Source: OLB6 sp964620125 (GTDB taxonomy: Bacteria; Bacteroidota; Ignavibacteria; Kapaibacteriales; Kapaibacteriaceae). From it: DNA of 64,000 bases. How positions within the stretch are numbered: the first letter of the stretch is position 1; each line of letters begins with the position of its first letter. The notes under the pieces are model-generated. The model was not told the DNA's origin and did not search any database. It was given only the letters and a program-made list of their open reading frames with translations. Positions 34,994 through 42,909 of this stretch are shown here, piece by piece. The stretch is from positions 1 through 64,000 of the forward strand of contig CAZUGQ010000016.1 in NCBI GenBank assembly GCA_964620125.1, given 5' to 3'. Both the position numbers and the translations under genes were made by a program.

Positions 34994-36211
34994 ATGTGGA
35001 CAAGAATTGTGCTTTTTACTGCATGTATCTGTGTGGTTGGGTCCTGCGGAAACGGCAACGTCCCAGCATCATCGTCGGTCATCCGCTTTTGGCATTTCTG
35101 GAGCGAGCCTGGCCAGCGTGCTGCTATCCGGCAGCTTGTCCAGGAATTCGAGAAAAGCCACAATACCACAGTAGAACTCACCGAGCTTAGCTGGAACGAG
35201 GGCAAGACCAAACTTCAGGCAGCATTCAACAGTGGGGCTCCACCAGACGTAGTGGAGCTTGGCAGCGATTGGGTTGCTCAGTTCTCCAGCGCCGGTGTGC
35301 TCATGCCTCTGCCCATCGATAGTGCGGTTACCACCACCTTCCCAGCCTTCACGCTCGCTCCGGCCATGTGGAGAGGACGTCTGTTTGCATACCCCTGGGT
35401 GGTTGATACCCGCGTGCTGTACGTGAACCGGTCCATCCTGGATTCTGCCGGATGGAAGGGGGCTGTGGTTTCGCTCGACGATTTGCTGAATGCCTGTGAG
35501 ATGGTGCACGACAAGGGCATGAAAGGTTTTGGTGCCAATGGTGCGGATGCACATCGGCTGTACAAGAAGATCTTGCCGCTGATATGGACGTTCGGTGGTG
35601 ATGTGGTGAATTCCAGCGGTCGGATTACGCTTAACACACCGGAAAACGTGAAAGCCTTTTCTCTGTATGCAAGTCTCGCTCGCACTGGCTACATCGAAAC
35701 ACAGCGGCAGCTCGATGCAGCCTTTCTTCAGGGTAAGGTAGCGTTCTGGATTAGTGGTTCATGGCTGATTCCGCGCATCAGAGAAAACCCCGCGCTACGA
35801 GTAGAAGCTATGTTGATGCCCGGCACCGGCACAGGTCCTGGCCTATCATTCACTGGTGGCGAGTACCTAGCTGTGTCGGCTGCAACGAAAAACACCCAAC
35901 GGAGCAGGGAGCTGGCACAATTCCTCACCAACGGTCGGAATGCTCTGGCCTTGTGCAAACGGATCGCCGAGGCAGGTTTCCCTGCCGACAAGGGAACGCT
36001 GTCGGATACGTCGTTGTTGCGCGATCCGATGAAGGCGGTGTTTGCCCGCCAACTCCAGTATTCACGCATGACCCCTGTCCACCCTCGGTGGCTGGACGTC
36101 GAAGCCATACTTGAAAACGCCCTTGTTCGCGTCCTCCTTGGTGAATCTTCCGCTGCCGAAAGTCTGCTTCAAGCTCAGGAAGAGGCAGACAGACTGGTAC
36201 AGGGAACATAG
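34994..36211 (+). CDS. Extracellular solute-binding lipoprotein, family 1 (sugar type)
   Basis: 405 residues with lipobox in CICVVGSCGNG (Cys about 18). Mature blocks RFWHFWSEPGQRAAIRQLVQEFEKSH, NSGAPPDVVELGSDWVAQF and YPWVVDTRVLYVNRSILDSAG follow the maltose/sn-glycerol-3-phosphate binding protein pattern, with the later GKVAFWISGSWLIPRIREN. It would deliver a sugar or glycerol phosphate to an ABC importer, but no MalFG-like permease or ATPase is in the window. The gene end overlaps an upstream ATG of the next frame, though that gene probably starts after this stop. Ligand unknown. Confidence 0.88.
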   Translation: MWTRIVLFTACICVVGSCGNGNVPASSSVIRFWHFWSEPGQRAAIRQLVQEFEKSHNTTVELTELSWNEGKTKLQAAFNSGAPPDVVELGSDWVAQFSSAGVLMPLPIDSAVTTTFPAFTLAPAMWRGRLFAYPWVVDTRVLYVNRSILDSAGWKGAVVSLDDLLNACEMVHDKGMKGFGANGADAHRLYKKILPLIWTFGGDVVNSSGRITLNTPENVKAFSLYASLARTGYIETQRQLDAAFLQGKVAFWISGSWLIPRIRENPALRVEAMLMPGTGTGPGLSFTGGEYLAVSAATKNTQRSRELAQFLTNGRNALALCKRIAEAGFPADKGTLSDTSLLRDPMKAVFARQLQYSRMTPVHPRWLDVEAILENALVRVLLGESSAAESLLQAQEEADRLVQGT

Positions 36212-36230
36212 TCCACGTTACCCATGGCAG

Positions 36231-38702
36231 GTGCTTGCACGCATTCTGGCGTCGTGTGCTGTACTAATCCTGTGTGATTTTGCCAATGCTAGTGGCAACG
36301 AAGGCACTGCGCTTGCCAACGCAGCAGGCAACCAACGGGTGATGATTCGCGGGATGGTTACAGATCGTGCCAGTGGCGAAGGTTTGCGTTTTGCTACCGT
36401 CCGCCTTGCTGGCAGTGCCATCGGCACGATGACCGACAAGGGTGGAGGATTCGTTCTGCGTATCGAAGCAGACAGGTACCTGCAGCATACTGGTCGGCTC
36501 ATTCCCGATTCCATAACACTCGTTGGTTCCATGTTGGGATATGCATCGGATACCGTACAGGTGGCATTGGCGGACTCAGTGGTTCTTATCGAGCTCGAGG
36601 AACGACCACTGCGTTCTCGCGAGGTGGTTGTGGTAGCGGAAGATCCTGCTGTGAACATCATGCGCCGTGTGTTGGCGCGCAAGAAGGTGCAGAGTGATAC
36701 GCTTAAGAGATACACCTACATGCTGTATACCAAGTTCGTTGCAATCACGGACACCACCACGGCTATGCGGAGCTCGGGTTTGGGTGACAGTACGGTGTTT
36801 TCCATTCTTGAATCATACAGCAAGGGTTACGTTGTTAGGCCAGATAGTTACTTCAACGAAATCATACAACGCAGACAGACGGCAAACATCAGTGCGGGGT
36901 CGAACTTTGTTGCCTTCGGCACCAATCTGAACCTATACGACGATGAGCTGCAGATTGTCAATCAGACCATCGTAACACCTTTTCACCAGAATGCGCTTGA
37001 CATTTACGACTTCGAACTGCGTTCCGACGAAACGGACGATGTGGTTGAAATCGCAGTTCGTCCATCGGGAGTAGGTCGAAAGGCCTTTGTTGGTACGATT
37101 TTTATCGATCAGCGCAGGAACATGCCTCTTGAAGTTCGCGTGGAGCCCAACACGGCAGTTAATCTTCCTTTCGATGCAGCGCTGAAAATTCGGCAAACAT
37201 TCGTCGAAGCAAGTGGCGTGGTTATGCCGGAAGCCCTGTCCATGCAGAGTACGCTGCAAGCCAACATACTATTCATCTTATCGCCACGGCTGGATTTGGA
37301 TCTGGCCACCTACTGCTATGACTACGATTTTTCGGGCGATTTCGCCGATGATGTGTTTGAGCAGCGCCGCGTGGAAGTAACGGAGTCTGCATTTGTATTC
37401 GACAGCACCTTCTGGGCCAACAACCAGAAGCTGCCGCTTCGGCCGGAAGAACAACGGGCATACGAGGAAATTGCAAACCTCCAGGAGAATGGCGACAGCG
37501 TAAGCAGCGGTTTCCTCAACAACTACTTGGGGCCAATTGCCACGGCCTTTGCACGACTTGCTCGGGAACCATTCTCCGGATTTGACGATGTGTTTCGATA
37601 CAATCGCATTCACGGTCCATACCTTGGCGTAGGCCTGTGGTTTCGGCCGGATACAGCAGTCGACCTTCAGCTGCGTGCTGGCTACGGCGTATACGACCAC
37701 CGCTGGTATGGTTATGGCAAGGTTACCGTGTTTGTTGATGAACTGCAGAAGTGGTCAGTTGACGCGTCAGGATACTCCCACCTAGCCAGACGTGATGACG
37801 AAAACCTTGTTAAGGCCAATCTGATCACGTTTACCAGTGCCCTGTTCGGCAACGACTACGGCGACTACTATTACGCCGATGGTGTCGAGGTTGGTGCCTC
37901 CTATTCCTGGGGACAACTCCGATTCACAGAGGCCGATCGTTATGCTCGACCCTCCATGCTTCGACTGTTTGCTCGTTCTGAATACCAGCACACGGCAGTG
38001 GCCCAACCATTATGGTCAGTGTTCGGCGGAATGCAATCTCGAAGGAACAACCCACCGGCGAAAGATGGGCATTACTCCAGCGTTGGCTTCGAGCTCTATC
38101 TCAATTACCGACCGGAACGGCGTATCGCTCGCAATGGATTGATCATGCGAACGGAGCACAGCAACTCGGCACTACTGCCAACAGATGCCACCTTCACCCG
38201 TTCCGAACTCATCACCTTTGCACGAACGAGTACGCTGCCACTATGGACCTTGGACGTTGCCGCCTCGGTTGGTTGGTCTTGGGGCGACGTTACACCACAG
38301 CGATACTTCTCCCTTGAGTCTGCCGTAAGTGGCATAGCCATCGGCTCTGCGTTTCGAGTGATGGACGTAAAGGAGTTTTACGGCGATCGGTATGCAACGT
38401 TAAGCCTAGCACACAACTTCGGAGAAGTGATTCCAGGCTTGTTACGCATACCGAACGTTGCATCCTTCGGCATAGAGTTCATCACGTTTGGCAGTGTAGG
38501 GTGGACGCAGTTTCGGCCGTCCACCCTTACCTCCGCCGAAGTTGTTTTGCCCTCTACTAACGTAACTCGCGAGCGAGTGTATTACGAGATTGGCTTGGGC
38601 ATCAACCGTATCCTTCTCTTCTTTCGCTTCGACGTTACGGCGCGGATGTCACAGCGCGATACTCCTCAGTGGAGATTTACCCTGGCATCTGCCACGTTCT
38701 AA
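36231..38702 (+). CDS. DUF5686 outer-membrane protein with carboxypeptidase-like regulatory domain
   Basis: 823 residues from GTG 36231, preferred because it opens a signal peptide (VLARILASCAVLILCDFANASG); an ATG at 36111 would lie inside the preceding gene. Residues about 35-130 form a CarboxypepD_reg-like domain (IRGMVTDRASGEGLRFATVRLAGSAIG ... TMTDKGGGFVLR). The rest is the DUF5686 family: ANISAGSNFVAFGTNLNLYDD, then many beta strands ending RFDVTARMSQRDTPQWRFTLASATF, with a terminal Phe as in outer-membrane barrels. Function unknown; the family is widespread in Bacteroidota surfaces. Its stop faces the stop of the next gene with only two bases between. Confidence 0.85.
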   Translation: MLARILASCAVLILCDFANASGNEGTALANAAGNQRVMIRGMVTDRASGEGLRFATVRLAGSAIGTMTDKGGGFVLRIEADRYLQHTGRLIPDSITLVGSMLGYASDTVQVALADSVVLIELEERPLRSREVVVVAEDPAVNIMRRVLARKKVQSDTLKRYTYMLYTKFVAITDTTTAMRSSGLGDSTVFSILESYSKGYVVRPDSYFNEIIQRRQTANISAGSNFVAFGTNLNLYDDELQIVNQTIVTPFHQNALDIYDFELRSDETDDVVEIAVRPSGVGRKAFVGTIFIDQRRNMPLEVRVEPNTAVNLPFDAALKIRQTFVEASGVVMPEALSMQSTLQANILFILSPRLDLDLATYCYDYDFSGDFADDVFEQRRVEVTESAFVFDSTFWANNQKLPLRPEEQRAYEEIANLQENGDSVSSGFLNNYLGPIATAFARLAREPFSGFDDVFRYNRIHGPYLGVGLWFRPDTAVDLQLRAGYGVYDHRWYGYGKVTVFVDELQKWSVDASGYSHLARRDDENLVKANLITFTSALFGNDYGDYYYADGVEVGASYSWGQLRFTEADRYARPSMLRLFARSEYQHTAVAQPLWSVFGGMQSRRNNPPAKDGHYSSVGFELYLNYRPERRIARNGLIMRTEHSNSALLPTDATFTRSELITFARTSTLPLWTLDVAASVGWSWGDVTPQRYFSLESAVSGIAIGSAFRVMDVKEFYGDRYATLSLAHNFGEVIPGLLRIPNVASFGIEFITFGSVGWTQFRPSTLTSAEVVLPSTNVTRERVYYEIGLGINRILLFFRFDVTARMSQRDTPQWRFTLASATF

Positions 38703-38704
38703 TC

Positions 38705-40354
38705 TCATTGAACGATCAACCGCTGGATTGCACGCTCGCCCGCATCCGTCGCAATGGCGAGCAGGTACATGCCAGCAGGCACTCCATTGAGTGTGAATGC
38801 CATCTGCCCCTCGCCGCTCTGGCGCCACTGGTTGCTTACCAGTTCGCGAACAACGCTTCCATTCAAGTCAAGCAGCGTTACGGTAAGTAATCGTGGTTCA
38901 ACGAGCGAGTACCGCAGTGTAACACCACCATCCGATGTAGGATTGGGGTATACTGTTGTTGCCTTGAGTGCTCCGTCTGTACTCCGCGTTTCCTGCAAAC
39001 GTACCGGCGCTGGTAGTGATGCGGCAGTGCTGCGTGAGCCGCAGTGCACAACCACGATACGCTTCATGGTGCGAACGGAGAGTTGCCGAGACGGTGCAAG
39101 GACGTTTGCCTGATCCTCTTGCATCTCAATAACGTCGTTTAACGGCAGTGCACGGTCAATGATGCTTGTAGAGTTTGGCGATTTGATCATCATTCGCATT
39201 CTGCTCTTAAGCGAATCAAAGTCGATCCGCATATCAATGTTCAATGAATCGAGCAGCGAATCAGACAGGGACTGCCACTGAAAGTTCATGGACTTCATTG
39301 TTGAATCAAGATGTTCGATGTCCATCTTGAACATCGGATTGTATTCGTCCTTTAGCTTGAGTATCTCCTTCAATGGGCCATCGAGTTTGAGATCGAATCT
39401 CTTGCTGATCACGCGTGCGTCGGGATTGGTGGTGTCGTACACGGACGATGTGCTATTGATCCTAAACCAGCTCTGTATGCTGTCAACATGTACAACGATG
39501 TCAAGGTTATGCTCCAATTCGTCTCCCAAAGAATCAGGAAGCGAGTACACGAACTCCTCAGTTGGAGTAAACCACATCAGCACATCACTACCGCAGCCGT
39601 TTGCAGCAACGGGGATGAGTTTGTTGGGATCTACGTTGGTGGTAAACCGAGACGTGACCACTCGCCCCTTACCATTTGCCGATGTGAACATCACGGGGAG
39701 CGGACCTGGCCTGTCCATGAACTGTACCTCGTTCAACTCACCTTCTTTGAACAAGCACACTTTCACGGTAGCGTCTCTGCCATCGGCTGAGCAGTTCGTA
39801 ACTGAATCGGCACCTGCCAGGTTGCGGCAAATAGCATCCACAGCGTGCGGTTCGATACTCAATGATTTGAAAAGTTCTTCATCCGCTTGCAGTGCTGCCA
39901 AATGGAATGCAACCTTATCTGTGCTCACCAACACGTCCTCTACACAAGTGTTAGGTGCGTGATTGCCAACCTTCGATGGCTTGTCTCGGAGCACGATGTG
40001 CTGGCGATCACCAGAATTCATTTGCTGTGAAGGGGCTGAGCCTTCGCCGCTATGTGTATCACCATTACTACGAGAGTCCACGCCGTAAGCCCCCTTCATA
40101 TCAGTCGAGGCCGGAACTGATGATGCGGAGACCACCTTTGCGGGGGAGTTGGTATCCGAAATGTTCGTGATCACGAATACCGACGTGGCGGCAGCAACGG
40201 CAAGGCCTGTTGTTATAAGGAATGCAGGTGACATCATGGCACTACGTTGTGGATGACTGTTGGAGACTATGTTGCGAATCGTTTGTTCGGTAAGCGGACT
40301 CTGTTCGCTGCGAGCGCGCGAAAACAAGTCGTTGAGTGATCTGCGGGATGGCAT
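38705..40354 (-). CDS. Sigma-factor-linked membrane protein with T9SS-type C-terminal domain
   Basis: 549 residues. Residues 1-40 are basic and cytoplasmic-looking; residues 43-63 form one transmembrane helix (PAFLITTGLAVAAATSVFVI). A long, mostly polar extracytoplasmic region follows, with no fold I recognise. The C-terminus has VYPNPTSDGGVTLRYS and ends RLIVQ, the T9SS type A sorting pattern. Its start overlaps the stop of the ECF sigma gene (TAATG), the classic place of an anti-sigma factor, though no zinc-binding HxxxCxxC is present. I infer an anti-sigma or sensor role. A T9SS tail on a protein with an uncleaved helix is odd. Confidence 0.6.
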   Translation of the reverse strand: MPSRRSLNDLFSRARSEQSPLTEQTIRNIVSNSHPQRSAMMSPAFLITTGLAVAAATSVFVITNISDTNSPAKVVSASSVPASTDMKGAYGVDSRSNGDTHSGEGSAPSQQMNSGDRQHIVLRDKPSKVGNHAPNTCVEDVLVSTDKVAFHLAALQADEELFKSLSIEPHAVDAICRNLAGADSVTNCSADGRDATVKVCLFKEGELNEVQFMDRPGPLPVMFTSANGKGRVVTSRFTTNVDPNKLIPVAANGCGSDVLMWFTPTEEFVYSLPDSLGDELEHNLDIVVHVDSIQSWFRINSTSSVYDTTNPDARVISKRFDLKLDGPLKEILKLKDEYNPMFKMDIEHLDSTMKSMNFQWQSLSDSLLDSLNIDMRIDFDSLKSRMRMMIKSPNSTSIIDRALPLNDVIEMQEDQANVLAPSRQLSVRTMKRIVVVHCGSRSTAASLPAPVRLQETRSTDGALKATTVYPNPTSDGGVTLRYSLVEPRLLTVTLLDLNGSVVRELVSNQWRQSGEGQMAFTLNGVPAGMYLLAIATDAGERAIQRLIVQ

Positions 40355-40914
40355 TACAACACCGTTGAAAACGTGGCAGATTGTTTTGAGGGTTCTGGTG
40401 ATACTTCAAGAGGTACATTCACCTCCTCTGCATCAAGCAGGAGGGCAAGTTGCTTGCGTCCACGAACCAAGCGGCTTTTGACGCCAGACAGCGACCCTCC
40501 TTGAATCTCTCTGATTTCTTCGAGCGAGAGTCCGTTGATTTCGAAGAGCACAACGGCTTCACGCATTTTGTTTGGCAACCGCTGAAGTGCAGCGCGGAGC
40601 AATTCAACGTCGGCCTGTTCATCTGGAAGTGCATCGGGATGAGCACGTTCCATCGTTTCACCTTCATCATATTCACCGAACAAACGCCTGCGCCAGCGCT
40701 GACGTTTTACGATACGTGTGGCAATGGTGAAGAGGAAGGAGAGGAATGCTTTGTCGTCACGGAGTCGGTGCAGACCCTCGAGTGCCTGTAGCACCGTTTC
40801 CGAGAGAACATCTTCGGCATCGTGATCTGACCGCACCATGGCTCGCACAAACCGCCACAAGGCATTGTGGTGTGGCAGAAACAATCGCAGGAAGTGATCA
40901 GAGCGTTGGTTCAT
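40354..40914 (-). CDS. ECF-type RNA polymerase sigma factor
   Basis: 186 residues with sigma-70 region 2 (FLRLFLPHHNALWRFVRAMVR, DHDAEDVLSETVLQALEGLH) and region 4 (LRAALQRLPNKMREAVVLFE, INGLSLEEIREIQGGSLSGVKSRLVRGRKQL). A charged linker carries a run of acidic residues. The last 25 residues beyond region 4 are extra. It would direct RNA polymerase to an envelope-stress or surface regulon, controlled by the downstream, translationally coupled membrane protein. No autoregulatory promoter was recognised in the 84 bases upstream. Confidence 0.92.
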   Translation of the reverse strand: MNQRSDHFLRLFLPHHNALWRFVRAMVRSDHDAEDVLSETVLQALEGLHRLRDDKAFLSFLFTIATRIVKRQRWRRRLFGEYDEGETMERAHPDALPDEQADVELLRAALQRLPNKMREAVVLFEINGLSLEEIREIQGGSLSGVKSRLVRGRKQLALLLDAEEVNVPLEVSPEPSKQSATFSTVL

Positions 40915-40998
40915 CGGGCCTGATGGGTACGGTGCGCAACGGCCTGTAGGTGAACCACGTCCACAAAAAGTTGCACAAAGCGATAGCGTCTTGCTTGG

Positions 40999-41661
40999 TT
41001 ATCGCTGCAGCGTAAAGTTTATCGACTCGGTTCCGCGATCGGTAACTACCGAAAGCACGTATGCGCCGGCACGAACCGACGTAGGAACACTGATGGAGTT
41101 GGTTCCTTTGCGCAATTCACCCTCAAAGAGCTCGAGGGATGTGCTTCCGTCTGCCTGCGTGATGCTCACAGCGGCATTAACACCGTCTGTAACGGCAATC
41201 AAGGCTTCATCCCCAGTGATGCTCATCTGTATACCAACTACCGATGGCTGCTGTATGGATCCGGCGGGATTATCCGGCGAAGTTCTGCCAGGTACAAGAA
41301 TGGCAAACGCTTTGTCGGCATCCTTGATCAGCGTTGCTACCGATGAAAACGTTCGGGTGCTGCGCATCACGATTTCATACGACTCTGAATCCAGAGCCCC
41401 CTCCACAAGGAGGGCCTGTATATCCTCGGTCACGGTACCATTCGTACACTGTCCGTCAATCAGCAGATGGGTAAAGGATGCACCACTTGCACTATTACCG
41501 CGGATGATATCCCAACACCCATCGCCGTCGGTATCATGAATCGAACCAACGGCTGCGTGCTGCAGCCTGGTATCGGCTATCTGTATGTCGAGCGGAGCCT
41601 TTGTCTGGGCCGCAGTGCAACAGAGTGTAGTGCAGAGGGCAAAGAGCAGAAGTACAATCAT
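40999..41661 (-). CDS. Small secreted protein with probable T9SS C-terminal domain
   Basis: 220 residues with signal peptide MIVLLLFALCTTLCCTAAQT. A short acidic motif HDTDGDGCWDIIRG resembles a calcium-binding DxDxDG loop. The last 80 residues (GIQMSITGDEALIAVTDGV ... YVLSVVTDRGTESINFTLQR) have the length, strand pattern and basic end of a sorting domain, but lack the usual PNP start. The function is unknown. It lies between purT and the sigma factor gene on the same strand, with gaps of 70 and 84 bases, so co-transcription is uncertain. Confidence 0.65.
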   Translation of the reverse strand: MIVLLLFALCTTLCCTAAQTKAPLDIQIADTRLQHAAVGSIHDTDGDGCWDIIRGNSASGASFTHLLIDGQCTNGTVTEDIQALLVEGALDSESYEIVMRSTRTFSSVATLIKDADKAFAILVPGRTSPDNPAGSIQQPSVVGIQMSITGDEALIAVTDGVNAAVSITQADGSTSLELFEGELRKGTNSISVPTSVRAGAYVLSVVTDRGTESINFTLQR

Positions 41662-41731
41662 GGACGGGGCAACCGGCGCATTTGACGGAAATGGGCCGAG
41701 AACTTACAAAAAGAAAGTTTTCCACAACAGG

Positions 41732-42886
41732 TCAGCCCACTTGGATGTTTGCCGCTGCGTTGGTTGCGAGCAATCGCAGTTCGCTAACGGGTACGCTGCC
41801 AGATGCCAGTGCTACTCCCATTCTGCGGTACTTGCGGAGGGTTGGCTTCCCAAAAATCCTCACCTCAACCTTCGGATCGGCAAGTGCTTGTGCAACACCG
41901 GTTACTTCGGGAGCAACGCCGGACGTACCGGAGGCAAGGATCACAGCCGATGCGGCATTTTTTAACAGGTGCTGTGCTGGAATCGGATACCCAAGAATGG
42001 CACGTGCGTGCAGTTCGAACTCGTTGAGTGGTGTGCAGCCGGAAAGTGTAACAAGGCCTGTGTCGTGGGGCCGAGGCGACAGTTCCGAGAAGAATACGTG
42101 GTCCGAAGTAAGAAAGAACTCCACGCCCCATAATCCCGCACCTCCCAGTGCTGCGGTAATTGTTCGTGCCATGTCGTGCGCCTGTTGGAGAAGGGGCTCC
42201 GACACAGGGTGTGGCATCCAACTCTCCTGATAATCGCCTCGTTCCTGTCGGTGTCCGATGGGTGGACAGAACATCGTTTCCTGCGTTGGATGGGTAATGG
42301 TAAGCAAGGTGATTTCACTGTCGAATGGGATGAATTCTTCGATGATCACTTCGCGCACATCACCGCGTGAACCTTCCATGGCGTACGTCCAGGCATGCTG
42401 AACTTGGGCTGCCGTTCGTACGATACTCTGGCCCTTTCCGCTGGAGCTCATCAACGGCTTTACAACGCAGGGCAAACCGATTTGCTGCACGGCATCAACA
42501 AACTCACTCTCCGTTGAGGCATACAGATACCGAGCCGTTCGAAGGCCCAGCTCTCGAGCAGCAAGATCACGGATGGCCTTGCGATTCATGGTCATGTTGG
42601 CTGCCCGTGCCGAGGGCACCACATGTATTCCCGATGCTTCATACGCAAAGAGCTGCTCCGTGCGGATGGCTTCGATCTCGGGAACGATGATATCGGGTGC
42701 CACTGCCTCTACAACAGTATCGAGGGCCCGGGCATCAAGCATATTAATCACCACTCGGCTATCCGCCATCTGCATGGCAGGAGCGTTATCGTATGAGTCA
42801 ACGGCAGTCACATGATGTCCGTACCGTTTAACAGCAATGGTAAACTCCTTGCCCAGTTCACCAGATCCGAGAAGCAGTATGCGCAT
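41732..42886 (-). CDS. purT: Formate-dependent phosphoribosylglycinamide formyltransferase PurT
   Basis: Purine synthesis step 3 with formate and ATP. The 384 residues form an ATP-grasp enzyme: RILLLGSGELGKEFTIAVKRYG (substrate domain), EIEAIRTEQLFAYE, LPCVVKPLMSSSGKGQSIVR (ATP loop), VIIEEFIPFDSEITLLTI, WGVEFFLTSDHVFFSELSPRPHDTG (metal site). Its length is close to E. coli PurT (392). It is 23 bases downstream of priA on the same strand. Together with purL at the window start it indicates a full de novo purine pathway using PurT instead of, or besides, PurN. Confidence 0.95.
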   Translation of the reverse strand: MRILLLGSGELGKEFTIAVKRYGHHVTAVDSYDNAPAMQMADSRVVINMLDARALDTVVEAVAPDIIVPEIEAIRTEQLFAYEASGIHVVPSARAANMTMNRKAIRDLAARELGLRTARYLYASTESEFVDAVQQIGLPCVVKPLMSSSGKGQSIVRTAAQVQHAWTYAMEGSRGDVREVIIEEFIPFDSEITLLTITHPTQETMFCPPIGHRQERGDYQESWMPHPVSEPLLQQAHDMARTITAALGGAGLWGVEFFLTSDHVFFSELSPRPHDTGLVTLSGCTPLNEFELHARAILGYPIPAQHLLKNAASAVILASGTSGVAPEVTGVAQALADPKVEVRIFGKPTLRKYRRMGVALASGSVPVSELRLLATNAAANIQVG

Positions 42887-42909
42887 GATGGTTCGATGGT
42901 TGTGATGGA

